From Sulfurovum sp. (GTDB lineage Bacteria > Campylobacterota > Campylobacteria > Campylobacterales > Sulfurovaceae): a stretch of 46,071 nucleotides of DNA. The notes under the pieces were generated by a model. That model ran no database searches and was not told where the DNA came from. It was given only the letters and a program-made list of their open reading frames with translations. The translations under genes and the position numbers were made by a program. Below are positions 32,058 through 40,491 of this stretch, piece after piece; position 1 is the first letter of the stretch; the number at the start of each line of letters is the position of its first letter. The stretch lies in assembly GCA_027019175.1 (NCBI GenBank), contig JALUXB010000049.1:1-46071 (forward strand), in the 5' to 3' direction.

Positions 32058-33401
32058 ATGCATAAAATTATTTTGGCATCTATGGCCGCGGCATCATGTA
32101 TTTACGCAGCCGACAGTTTTTCGGAAATGTTCACTGAGGGGAAAGCATACGGAAATATTAAGTACTACTACATTCAGACAGATAAGCAAAATGACAATCC
32201 TTACAAGGATACGTCGGCACACGCCAACGCCATTGGCGGGCAGCTGAGTTTCGAGACAGCATCACTGATGGGTTTCAAGGCTAAAGCCACTTTCATGACT
32301 ACCAACGGATTCTCTCTTGGAAATCCTGTCGATACGTCTATTCTGGGAAGAGATAACGGCGTACGCCTGGGTGCGCAGTATGCAGATGATTCCTTTACAG
32401 TACTTGGTGAAGCACTTTTGCAGTACAACTATGAAGGCTTCATGGCAAACTACGGACGCCAGGTCATCAAGACACCGCTTATCCATGCCAAAGAGGTGCG
32501 TATGCTGCCTTCTGCTGTTCAGGGGGCGATGCTCTCTTATACGGATAAAACAAACGGATGGAGCATAGGCGGATCATATCTGACACATTTCAAACAGCGT
32601 ACATCTGACAGCTTTGTCAATATTGTCGAGCATGCACTGGGTGCTAATACACGCGCAATTACCGGCAGTGATACAGGAGATGTATGGTATCTCGATGCTG
32701 CGTGGCACAACGATGCAGTTTCGGTTTCTGTCTATGACTATTATGCGAAAGACTTCCTCAATTCACTTTATGCTACTGCTGCCTATCACGGTGAAACAGG
32801 CGGGCATGCATTCGGTCTTGCCATTGAGGGGATAATGCAGCGCAGTGTCGGTAATGCAGACAGCAACCTTGCAAAAGCAGGGTCTGTAACGGGAGGCAAA
32901 GCGATCAATGCCGAATCTATCTCGCTCAAGGGTGACATCCACTTTGGAGAGAGTACCTTTATGGCGGGCTACTCTTACGTAACCAAAGATGACAATGCCC
33001 ATGACAGCCTTGTACTGCCCTGGGACGGTACACCGCTTTATACCAATATGATCACATCGAACGATCTTTTCTCTTCCAATTACGGAAAGGGACTGAAGGC
33101 TGACTCCATTTACATCGGTGGTACCAGTGCATTCAAAATCGCCTATACGCAGACATACGATTTTACCGGCTACACCGGTTTCAAGACAGTGCTTTCTTAC
33201 ATGAATGCAGACAACGACAGGTTTACAAAAGGCAACCAGCAGGACTTCAACGTCGTGCTTGCCTACAACTACGACAAACACCTCTCCATTGCACTTAAAG
33301 GTATCTGGGTCAAAAACAATACCGGTGCAAAAGCCGATGGAACCGTTACACAGCTTGACGACTTCCAGCAGTACCGTGTCATCGCCAACTACAAATTCTA
33401 A
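32058..33401 (+). CDS. OprD-type outer-membrane porin
   Basis: A 447-residue porin with signal peptide MHKIILASMAAASCIYA and an 18-strand-type pattern of alternating residues, closing on FQQYRVIANYKF with terminal Phe. Typical OprD-family parts are GYGRQV-like MANYGRQVIKTPLIHAKEVRMLPS and GWSIGGSYL. It should form a channel for small nutrients. ATG 32058 follows CAAGGAGAAG. The 172-bp gap upstream is AT-rich, holds an AAGAGA…TCTCTT inverted repeat near 31960–31980 and a TAATATA-type -10 near 32025. Confidence 0.85.
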   Translation: MHKIILASMAAASCIYAADSFSEMFTEGKAYGNIKYYYIQTDKQNDNPYKDTSAHANAIGGQLSFETASLMGFKAKATFMTTNGFSLGNPVDTSILGRDNGVRLGAQYADDSFTVLGEALLQYNYEGFMANYGRQVIKTPLIHAKEVRMLPSAVQGAMLSYTDKTNGWSIGGSYLTHFKQRTSDSFVNIVEHALGANTRAITGSDTGDVWYLDAAWHNDAVSVSVYDYYAKDFLNSLYATAAYHGETGGHAFGLAIEGIMQRSVGNADSNLAKAGSVTGGKAINAESISLKGDIHFGESTFMAGYSYVTKDDNAHDSLVLPWDGTPLYTNMITSNDLFSSNYGKGLKADSIYIGGTSAFKIAYTQTYDFTGYTGFKTVLSYMNADNDRFTKGNQQDFNVVLAYNYDKHLSIALKGIWVKNNTGAKADGTVTQLDDFQQYRVIANYKF

Positions 33402-33409
33402 TCTTCTTT

Positions 33410-33445
33410 GAAGCGTTTGGGCTCCCCAAATGCTTCGTCTTTTTT
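33410..33445 (+). terminator. Rho-independent terminator of porin gene
   Basis: GAAGCGTTTGGG (33410–33421) pairs with CCCAAATGCTTC (33425–33436), a 12-bp stem with one G-U, loop CTC, followed by a T-rich run to 33445. It stands between convergent genes; only the + side has the T-run. Confidence 0.85.
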
Positions 33446-35810
33446 ACGTTAACAGTGCTTCTTCATCTACTTCATCGATCTGATCTTGTTTCAAGTAGGC
33501 TTTTGCATATGTTTTGTAAACACCCGAAGTGATGAAAAGCTCGAACAGATCCGCATCGATATGCCGTTCTTCTTTCATCTTGTGCATAATTGCAAGCGCT
33601 TCTGAGAGGGTTTTGCTCTTCTTATAGGGTCTGTCCGAAGCGGTAAGCGCTTCGAAAATGTCTGCAATGGCCAGAATACGGGAGGGGATAGAGAGATCGT
33701 TTTCTGTCAGTGAACGCGGATAGCCTCTGCCGTCAAGTGTCTCGTGATGTTCACCTGCCACGGTGGGTACCTCTTTCATATTTTCGGGAAAAGGAAGGCG
33801 TTCGAGCATTTTGATGGTCATAATGACATGTTCGTTGATCTTGAAGCGCTCCTCATCGGTCAGGGTGCCTTTTTGCACACAGAGATTGTAGAGTTCGCCT
33901 CGGTTGTATAGATATTGCGGTACAGGGAGGGTAAAGCGCTCTTGTTCATACCGTTCTTTGTCAAAGCCGTCTCTTTCAACGAGGTGGTATGGCTTGTCGT
34001 CAAGCAGTCTTTCTGTAGCGGGCAGGGGCATAGGTTCGGTCGTATTGTACCTGGCAATCTCTTCATCGGCCAGTCCAAGCCGGTCGTCGAAGTGGCGTAC
34101 CCAGGTGCGGTTTGCAATTTTTTTAAGTTGTTCAACCTTCTCTTCTTCCATAAATTCCGTACCGATATTGCACTGGGCTACCAGGGAAAACTCTTCTTTG
34201 AGCCGTTGCTGTTCCTGCTCTTTCCATCTCTTCAGTTGTGCCTCACTTTCACCGTTTAAAAGCCGTTCGTAATACTCGATCTCAATGTCGCGCCAGAGTA
34301 CTTCAAAACGCGTGCGTATTTCGTGAATACGGTTGTAAATGGTCTCGAGTTTGGTCGCTTTGTCGACAACATATTCCGGTGTTGTGATCTTGCCGCAGTC
34401 GTGCAGCCACGCCGCACGTTCGAAAGCTCTCTTTTGTTCTTGGGTAACGAATACAAAGTTTTTTAACGCTGCTTTTTGTGATGTGCTTGCAGCCTCCGCC
34501 AGCATAGTGGCTATGACAGGTACCTTTTTACAATGTGTACCGGTATAGGCAGACTTGGCATCGATAGCGTCCGCAATGAGTTTGATGAAAGAATCGAGCA
34601 GTGTTTCAAGCTGTTTCTGGTAGTGTTGTATGCTTTTGGACATTTCAATCTGAGAGTTGGACAGTGCAATGAATTCGACAATATTGCTTTCAATGGGCTT
34701 TACGGCTTCGAACTTGCGCTGCCGTATCAGTTCATTTTCTGCCATCAAAGCTTTGACCGGTTTGACAATGTAGTGGGTCAACAGAAGTGTGAACGGAATA
34801 AAAAGCAACATCAAAAGCAGCGCAATGCCAAATGCATAATAGATCTGCCGTCTGTACGGTGCGATCATGGTTGCATAGTCGACGGCAACACCAACATAGG
34901 TATTTTCTCCCAATTCAACAGAAAGCGGTACGATCATGGCGAAATAGGTCTTATTTCCGATTGTCACTTTATGGATGCTATCGATATCAGCATACTTTAT
35001 GATGGAGGTAAATGCCTGTTGGGCACCTTTCTCTGCCGGGTCTGAACTGGCAATCAATGATCCGTTTCGCCCAAAAAAGCTGATGACCCCTTCTTTGGCA
35101 AAAGGAAGATCTTTCAGTACCTTTTGAAGATTATCCAGTGTAAAATCGAGGGCTAATACGGTGTTGCTTCCTTCAAGACGCTTGGCATAGGTAATTCCTT
35201 TCTCGCCCAGGTTGCTGAAAAGGTAGGGATCACTGCGTACGGCACCGGATGCCCGAATGGCATCTTGATACCAGGGACGTACCGTAACAGTGTAGGAAGA
35301 GGGTTCTTCTCTGCTTTGTAATATTTGAAGGGAACGGTTCATAAAGATAAATTTTCGGACACGTTTCCCGTTGGGCAGGGTATAAATATGGATGATCGTC
35401 CATCTTGTCTCGGCCGGTGCCTTGAATCTGCGTTGGATTGTTTTACTCGATACCATGTTAACCACTTCAAAAAAGTCACCGTTTCCATATCCAAGATACA
35501 TGGCATACATATTCTGATAGCGTTCGAGTATGTGGATGAAAAGATGAACAATCACCTTTGCAGCTTCGCCTGAGGGTTTCCTGGAAAGAGAAGGGTGGCT
35601 TTCAACCTGGTAAAGTACCTCTTTTGCAAGAAGATCTTTTTGCTGCAGTGTCAATGCTGCGGTGTGTGCAGTCTGATGGAACGTTTTGTCAACCGCTTCA
35701 GTGGCGATCTTCTCACTGAAATAATACTGTACACCGAGAAAAGCTGCAGAGAGTATCAGTACAACAAACAGAAAGTGGAGCATAATATTGGTACGGATTT
35801 TTATTTTCAT
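33444..35810 (-). CDS. Membrane sensor HD-GYP phosphodiesterase
   Basis: A 788-residue signalling protein. Membrane helices at about 9–29 and 324–346 flank a periplasmic Cache-type sensor (30–320; VRPWYQDAIRASG and VLALDFTLDNLQKVL are typical). The cytoplasmic half has a short linker and an HD-GYP domain, which hydrolyses c-di-GMP: HD at 470–471 (AAWLHDCGKI), EHH at 687–689 and DGRGYP at 693–698. A roughly 150-residue, charged, coiled-coil-like insertion (about 490–650) separates the HD motif from the GYP half, which is unusual. It converges with the porin. Confidence 0.9.
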   Translation of the reverse strand: MKIKIRTNIMLHFLFVVLILSAAFLGVQYYFSEKIATEAVDKTFHQTAHTAALTLQQKDLLAKEVLYQVESHPSLSRKPSGEAAKVIVHLFIHILERYQNMYAMYLGYGNGDFFEVVNMVSSKTIQRRFKAPAETRWTIIHIYTLPNGKRVRKFIFMNRSLQILQSREEPSSYTVTVRPWYQDAIRASGAVRSDPYLFSNLGEKGITYAKRLEGSNTVLALDFTLDNLQKVLKDLPFAKEGVISFFGRNGSLIASSDPAEKGAQQAFTSIIKYADIDSIHKVTIGNKTYFAMIVPLSVELGENTYVGVAVDYATMIAPYRRQIYYAFGIALLLMLLFIPFTLLLTHYIVKPVKALMAENELIRQRKFEAVKPIESNIVEFIALSNSQIEMSKSIQHYQKQLETLLDSFIKLIADAIDAKSAYTGTHCKKVPVIATMLAEAASTSQKAALKNFVFVTQEQKRAFERAAWLHDCGKITTPEYVVDKATKLETIYNRIHEIRTRFEVLWRDIEIEYYERLLNGESEAQLKRWKEQEQQRLKEEFSLVAQCNIGTEFMEEEKVEQLKKIANRTWVRHFDDRLGLADEEIARYNTTEPMPLPATERLLDDKPYHLVERDGFDKERYEQERFTLPVPQYLYNRGELYNLCVQKGTLTDEERFKINEHVIMTIKMLERLPFPENMKEVPTVAGEHHETLDGRGYPRSLTENDLSIPSRILAIADIFEALTASDRPYKKSKTLSEALAIMHKMKEERHIDADLFELFITSGVYKTYAKAYLKQDQIDEVDEEALLT

Positions 35811-35848
35811 CGCATGCGGCCTTCTACAGATATCTTTGTGACTATTCT

Positions 35849-35892
35849 AACATAATTTGGTTATGTTATAATTCAAAAAAATTATCGATAAT
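35849..35892. promoter_or_regulatory. Promoter with two palindromes (L,D-transpeptidase)
   Basis: AACATAA (35849–35855), 5-base spacer, TTATGTT (35861–35867) is a perfect inverted repeat that runs straight into TATAAT (35867–35872). Twelve-base palindrome ATTATCGATAAT follows at 35881–35892, itself flanked by TTCAAA and TTTGAA. This lies in the 140-bp divergent gap. A repressor covering the -10 is plausible. Confidence 0.5.
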
Positions 35893-35950
35893 TTGAAATA
35901 TGATGGTCGCACATTGGCATCCAAATGTTTTGAATGACTGGAAACCTTTT

Positions 35951-37132
35951 ATGAAAAAACGACTCTCACTCTTTCTGCTTGCCTCCCTTACACTCTCTGC
36001 TGCTGCGGTAGATGAAAGACTGCTGGCATACCAGGAGCGCTATTCTGTATGTCATAAAAAGAATGACTACCAGATTGCAGAATGTCTGCTCAACGGCAAT
36101 TTGAACTTCAGTATGTTCAGAGGGGACAGAAGCGCGTTCCGCTATTTCCCCCCAAAACATATCTATCGTGCACAGCGTGAAGGCAGAGTGTATGAATTTA
36201 CCATGGATCAACTGCCCCACACGGAGCGCTATGAAGGGCTTAGGCAGTACCTCGATTATCTTTACACAATCAAAGAACAGTATGTGATACCGCGTTTCAA
36301 GGGAGATGAGGCTGAAGACACCATCCGTATGAAACGTATTTTCAACCTGCTGTACAATGCCGGGCTCGAGGAGACTCCCGAGCGTGACTATGCTTTTGAA
36401 GAAGCAGTGCTGGAGTTTCAGCGCAGAAACGGTCTTGCTGTAGACGGAGAGATAGGGCCGCAAACGAAGCACGCACTCCAAACTCCTATTGACGCCATTA
36501 TCAAAAAGATCAAAAAAAATCTGACCATAGAGCGTGTCACGCAGCCAAAGCCCGATACGTATGTCATGGTGAACATTCCTGAATACCATATGTATTTCTA
36601 TCGTGATGGCTACCCTGTACTCACTATGAATACGGTGGTAGGAAAACCGAAAATGCGCACCCCTGTTTTCAACCGAAATATGAAGTTCATTGTTGAGAAC
36701 CCTACATGGAATGTTCCACCGTCAATCTATGCCAAAGAGTATGCGCACAAGTCTCCTGAGCAGCTTCAACGACTGGGGCTTCGATATGGCAGTGACGGTA
36801 AACTTTATCAGCCCGCCGGCAGACGTAACGCTCTTGGACGGGTAAAGTTTCTTTTTCCCAACAAGTTCAATGTCTATATGCATGACACACCGGCAAAGTC
36901 GCTCTTTAAGCGTTCACAAAGAGCCTATTCGCATGGTTGTATCCGTCTGGAACGCCCGATGGATCTGCTGCATGAGCTTGGGTATGAGTACCGTCCGGGC
37001 AAGACACGCTGGATCACGCTCGAAGAGCAGATTCCGGTCTTTGTTGAATACCACACCGCCTGGATAGGCGACGATGGCAAGCTGGAGATGCGACCTGACA
37101 TCTACGGGTATGAATGGAAGCTGTTTCGCTAA
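35951..37132 (+). CDS. L,D-transpeptidase, YcbB-like
   Basis: A 393-residue exported murein-modifying enzyme. Signal peptide MKKRLSLFLLASLTLSAAAV; a peptidoglycan-binding helix set at about 147–178 (FQRRNGLAVDGEIGPQTKHAL); YkuD domain from 203 onward with NRNMKFIVENPTWNVPPSI and catalytic Cys330 in AYSHGCIRLERP. It forms 3-3 crosslinks or attaches proteins to peptidoglycan. I use ATG 35951, where the signal peptide begins; the frame is open 51 bp further. The stop overlaps the convergent DUF188 gene by 4 bp. Confidence 0.92.
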   Translation: MKKRLSLFLLASLTLSAAAVDERLLAYQERYSVCHKKNDYQIAECLLNGNLNFSMFRGDRSAFRYFPPKHIYRAQREGRVYEFTMDQLPHTERYEGLRQYLDYLYTIKEQYVIPRFKGDEAEDTIRMKRIFNLLYNAGLEETPERDYAFEEAVLEFQRRNGLAVDGEIGPQTKHALQTPIDAIIKKIKKNLTIERVTQPKPDTYVMVNIPEYHMYFYRDGYPVLTMNTVVGKPKMRTPVFNRNMKFIVENPTWNVPPSIYAKEYAHKSPEQLQRLGLRYGSDGKLYQPAGRRNALGRVKFLFPNKFNVYMHDTPAKSLFKRSQRAYSHGCIRLERPMDLLHELGYEYRPGKTRWITLEEQIPVFVEYHTAWIGDDGKLEMRPDIYGYEWKLFR

Positions 37133-37581
37133 CTGCGGTAATGTTTTGCCAAAAAAGCATTGAACTGGTTGGCAAAGGCGTGGGCGTCTTTGCTGCCGAA
37201 AGCTTTTGGCCCTTTGGTCATCTCCCCACTCTCCCTGATGCTCTCCATCAGGTTGCGTATGGCAAGGTATTGTTTGATGTTCTCCGTTGAGTAGAGCTCT
37301 CCTCTGTGGTCAATGGCATGTGCCCCTTTTGCAATGACCCTGTCTGCAAGCGGAATATCTGCAGTGATGACAAGGTCGCCGCTCTGGCAGCGCTTGACAA
37401 TCTCATGATCAGCCTCATCTGCCCCCTGATCGACAATGACATACTCGATCTCCTTGGTGTTACCGATAGAAACTCTTTTGTTCGCTATGACCGTTGTGGG
37501 TATCTGTAGCCGCTGAATGCTTCGCAGTATAATGGGTTTGAGCAGGTTGGGAAAAGCATCCCCGTCGATAAAGAGTCTCAC
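37129..37581 (-). CDS. DUF188 / YaiI-YqxD family protein
   Basis: A 150-residue protein of the YaiI/YqxD (DUF188) family. Conserved acidic residues of a PIN-like nuclease fold are visible: FIDGDAFPN at the start, VDQGADEADHEIVKR, and VITADIPLADRVIAKGA. C-terminal MTKGPKAFGSKDAHAFANQF is also typical. Biochemical role not established. GTG 37581 overlaps the stop of the preceding ywbE gene (GTGA), so the two are translated together. Confidence 0.9.
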   Translation of the reverse strand: MRLFIDGDAFPNLLKPIILRSIQRLQIPTTVIANKRVSIGNTKEIEYVIVDQGADEADHEIVKRCQSGDLVITADIPLADRVIAKGAHAIDHRGELYSTENIKQYLAIRNLMESIRESGEMTKGPKAFGSKDAHAFANQFNAFLAKHYRS

Positions 37582-37781
37582 AGTATCTCTTTGACGCGTC
37601 CCACCTCTCCTGTATTCAGACGCACTTTGATGCCGTGGGGATGGGTTGGAGCATTGGTGAGAATCTTCTGCACTTTTCCATAGGTGAGCCTGCCTGTAGG
37701 CTGATCTTCTTTGAGCACAACGGCGACATCGAGACCGTATTTGATATTTTGGCGTTTTCTGCCGTCTTTTTGCGGAAGCAT
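37578..37781 (-). CDS. YwbE family protein (DUF2196)
   Basis: A 67-residue protein of the YwbE/DUF2196 family: NIKYGLDVAVVLKEDQPTG, then LTYGKVQKILTNAPTHPHGIKVRL and TGEVGRVKEIL. It is a small basic KOW-like fold of unknown function. Start ATG 37781 has GAGGAAC ahead; the frame is open upstream but antisense to the Sir2 gene. It is divergent from sir2 with an 85-bp gap. Confidence 0.88.
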   Translation of the reverse strand: MLPQKDGRKRQNIKYGLDVAVVLKEDQPTGRLTYGKVQKILTNAPTHPHGIKVRLNTGEVGRVKEIL

Positions 37782-37866
37782 CGTTCTTGTTCCTCTCTTT
37801 TTTGGAAGTATAGCGGCTTTCTGTCGATAGACAAAGTATGCATGCTTTTTTGCTATAATTATTCTT

Positions 37867-38694
37867 ATGAATATGGATATTGCCCTTAAAAAAGCCAAAA
37901 AAGAACTGGAACAAGCTGATGCCCTTCTCATCACTGCAGGAGCAGGCATGGGTGTTGACAGTGGATTGCCTGATTTTCGAGGGGTAGAGGGATTCTGGCA
38001 TGCGTATCCCAAAGCCAAAGCGTTGGGGCTTCGATTTGAAGAGATGGCCAATCCTCAGTGGTTTGCCAAAGATCCTGCATTGGCATGGGCATTTTACGGA
38101 CACAGGCTGCATCTTTATCGTGATACTGTGCCGCACAAAGGTTTTGAAATAGTTAAAGAGTGGGGTGATACTAAAAAATATAAATATTTTGTCTTTACCT
38201 CCAATGTCGACGGACAGTTTCAAAAAGCAGGGTTTGATGAGGCTCGCATTATGGAGTGTCACGGCTCTATCCACCATCTGCAGTGTACCCAAAACTGTCA
38301 GGGCAGGATCTGGTCAGCAGAAGATGTCCAGATAGAGATAGATGAAAACTTCAGGGCACAGGAGCCGCTGCCACGGTGTCCCGACTGCGGTGCCCTGGCA
38401 CGTCCGAACATTTTAATGTTTGGTGACTGGGGTTGGGAGAGCAGCCGTACCGATGCACAGAGCCGCAGACTCCAGGGCTGGCTGGCTATGCTTGAGAAAG
38501 AGCGTGCGAGACTTGCCATCATCGAGATAGGTGCAGGTACGGCAGTACCGACGGTACGTATGACAAGCGAAGATGTTGCACATCACTTCGGAGTACCTCT
38601 CATAAGGATCAACCCGCGTGAGCCTGAAGATGCAGAAATCGGGCTTCCTATGGGTGCACTGGAAGCGCTTGAAAAACTGGAAATGACTGCATAA
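37867..38694 (+). CDS. Sir2-family NAD-dependent deacylase
   Basis: A 275-residue sirtuin. The Rossmann motif LLITAGAGMGVDSGLPDFRG, the TSNVDGQFQKAGF segment and the catalytic His in MECHGSIHHLQC are present. Two Cys pairs (CTQNC-type and CPDC) bind the structural zinc. LMFGDWGWESSRTDAQ is the cofactor loop. Compared with CobB the NVDGLHQRAG motif is altered to QFQKAG. It is followed closely by DUF2905 and comF genes. Confidence 0.92.
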   Translation: MNMDIALKKAKKELEQADALLITAGAGMGVDSGLPDFRGVEGFWHAYPKAKALGLRFEEMANPQWFAKDPALAWAFYGHRLHLYRDTVPHKGFEIVKEWGDTKKYKYFVFTSNVDGQFQKAGFDEARIMECHGSIHHLQCTQNCQGRIWSAEDVQIEIDENFRAQEPLPRCPDCGALARPNILMFGDWGWESSRTDAQSRRLQGWLAMLEKERARLAIIEIGAGTAVPTVRMTSEDVAHHFGVPLIRINPREPEDAEIGLPMGALEALEKLEMTA

Positions 38695-38709
38695 CGAAAG
38701 GAAATATGG

Positions 38710-38913
38710 ATGAACGGAAATCTGTTTATTTATTTGGGCATTGGGCTGATTGTTGCCGGCATAGCCTACAAGTACGGTCTGTTGGACTGGTTTGGCAATC
38801 TCCCGGGAGATATCACCTATAAGGGCGAACATACCTTTGTGTTTATCCCCATTACTTCAATGCTGTTGGTTTCCATACTCTTTTCCATTATCATGTGGCT
38901 GCTGAACCGATAA
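38710..38913 (+). CDS. DUF2905 small membrane protein
   Basis: A 67-residue protein with two membrane helices around the conserved LDWFGNLPGDITYKGEHTFVFIPITSML. This is the DUF2905 family, function unknown. It sits 15 bp after sir2 and 9 bp before comF in one transcription unit. Confidence 0.9.
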   Translation: MNGNLFIYLGIGLIVAGIAYKYGLLDWFGNLPGDITYKGEHTFVFIPITSMLLVSILFSIIMWLLNR

Positions 38914-38922
38914 GAGGGTAGT

Positions 38923-39501
38923 GTGCGTTGTTATAGCTGTGGCAAACTGAGTTTTCATGTCTTGTGTCAAGAATGCAAAGATACCCTTTTTGTTCCGGCT
39001 CCTCAAACCCGCCGTGTCGGTACACTCGATGTGATCTCTTTCTACAACTACAGCACCCTTGAGCCACTGCTCCTAACGAAACATAAACCTGAAGGATGGC
39101 GCATATACCGTGAGCTTGGGAGTATGCTTTTTAAACCTTTCATGCGAGAATTTTTGGAGCATGATGAGGGAAAAGTTTATGTTATAGGTGTTGACGAGAG
39201 TATTCATAGCGGCTATTCGCATGTTGCACAACTGACCCATGCGATGAAAATGCCGGATGTCAAGGTGCAGCATGGTGTCCTTCGGGCTCGAAACAAGGTG
39301 AACTATTCTGGAAAACCGTTACAGTATCGGCTGGAAAATCCACGGGATTTTGTTTATACCGGTAAAACGGGTATTGATGCCATCCTGGTAGATGACATTG
39401 TTACTACCGGTGTTACATTGCAGGAAGCACAGCAGGTACTAAAAGGAAATGGAGTCAATGTGTTGTTTGGACTGACATTGGCAAATGTAAAGGCAGAATA
39501 A
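38923..39501 (+). CDS. ComF-family phosphoribosyltransferase-like protein
   Basis: A 192-residue ComF/ComFC protein. An N-terminal zinc ribbon (MRCYSCGKLSFHVLCQEC, four Cys) leads to a PRTase fold whose PRPP loop is AILVDDIVTTGVTLQEA. ComFC is needed for DNA uptake in competent bacteria; its enzymatic activity is not settled. GTG 38923 is used as the start. It is the last core gene before the tRNA fragment and genomic island. Confidence 0.9.
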   Translation: MRCYSCGKLSFHVLCQECKDTLFVPAPQTRRVGTLDVISFYNYSTLEPLLLTKHKPEGWRIYRELGSMLFKPFMREFLEHDEGKVYVIGVDESIHSGYSHVAQLTHAMKMPDVKVQHGVLRARNKVNYSGKPLQYRLENPRDFVYTGKTGIDAILVDDIVTTGVTLQEAQQVLKGNGVNVLFGLTLANVKAE

Positions 39502-39544
39502 AGTTAGATAGCAGATAAGTATTTTTGTGATGGAAAGTTGTGAT

Positions 39545-39589
39545 TGGTTGCGGGAGGAGGATTTGAACCTCCGACCTTCGGGTTATGAG
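39545..39589 (-). tRNA. 3' half of initiator tRNA-Met gene (attachment site)
   Basis: Read on the minus strand the 45 bases start in the anticodon loop (CTCATAA, anticodon CAT), continue with CCCGAAGGTC and the T-arm GGTTCAAATCC, and end CCGCAACCA with an encoded CCA. This is the 3' part of tRNA-fMet. Upstream on that strand (above 39589) the sequence cannot form the anticodon stem or D-arm, so the gene is cut. Tyrosine integrases often recombine in this position; the fragment is one end (att) of the island, and the complete tRNA should lie beyond the right edge. Confidence 0.85.
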
Positions 39590-39673
39590 AGCCTCTTCAA
39601 AGCCCCCTAGATCGAACGAAATCAAAAAATGTCACCACGAGCCGCAGCATGAAGCTTTTAAAACTTATTTGAT

Positions 39674-40489
39674 TCAATTACTTGTACTAGATTGTGGAAT
39701 ACTATTCTTTTGGCAAACTGTTGTTTTAAAGTATATTTCTTTATTGAAAAAAAGCATATTTTTTATCAAATCAATTGGGGTATAGTTATATACTTCAGTA
39801 GTTTTGATATTAGAATACGAAACTTTACCATTAACTCCAATAAGTTTAATATACATATTTTTTAGTTCTTTATTCTGACAAGTCATATTGGGATAATATG
39901 AAGATAATAGAATTGCTTTTTTATCCAAATTTGTAAAAGCAATTTCTATTTTGTTATAAAATCCTATATAAAGCATTAAAAGAATAAATGAAAGAATAAA
40001 AGAAGGAATAAAGTAACTGATTCCTTTGTCTATAAGCTTTATTTCGAAAAAAGTTCTAAATAGTAAGATAATGATAGAAAAAAATGAAATTAAAATAATT
40101 AATAGCACAATAAATAATAATAAGTTTGGATAAATATGTATTGCATCTAAAAAATTTACAGCTACTGAAAAATTATCTGGATTTTCATGCACATAGCGAT
40201 AAACGGTAAAATGAGATATGCTATCAGTGTATAGTCCTATATAAGCGATAAATATAGCAAATCCAAATTTCACAAATTTATGTGACCATAGTTTATTAAA
40301 AATATCATACAAATGCAGTATGGTTGCCATCAACAATATGGCTATGAATGAGATTGCCAATATCTTTTTTATGAAAATATTCCAATTTAAATAGTCGACA
40401 ACACCAAACAAAATTAAAAGTATGAAGCTGAAAGCATAAAACAATTTATATTTTTTTGTTTTGCTCACTTCTTTTTCTTCTGTATTCAC
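39674..40489 (-). CDS. AT-rich multi-helix membrane protein, unknown
   Basis: A 271-residue protein not recognised. It has about five hydrophobic helices: roughly 16–34, 40–62, 72–92, 120–145 and 160–182, then a C-terminal soluble part of about 80 residues containing NMTCQNKELKNMYIKLIGVN. Base composition is far more AT-rich than any neighbour, which points to recent transfer. It lies 2 bp after the AbiEii-type toxin gene and may belong to that unit, perhaps as a membrane partner, but nothing in it proves this. Confidence 0.65.
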   Translation of the reverse strand: MNTEEKEVSKTKKYKLFYAFSFILLILFGVVDYLNWNIFIKKILAISFIAILLMATILHLYDIFNKLWSHKFVKFGFAIFIAYIGLYTDSISHFTVYRYVHENPDNFSVAVNFLDAIHIYPNLLLFIVLLIILISFFSIIILLFRTFFEIKLIDKGISYFIPSFILSFILLMLYIGFYNKIEIAFTNLDKKAILLSSYYPNMTCQNKELKNMYIKLIGVNGKVSYSNIKTTEVYNYTPIDLIKNMLFFNKEIYFKTTVCQKNSIPQSSTSN

Positions 40490-40491
40490 AA

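Noticed and set aside
37782-38292. Long minus-strand frames across the sir2 gene
   Set aside because: They are shadows; only the ends (DUF188 and YwbE) match known families.
39545-39640. Complete tRNA gene at 39545
   Set aside because: The bases above 39589 do not pair with the anticodon stem and no D-arm or acceptor 5' strand is found.
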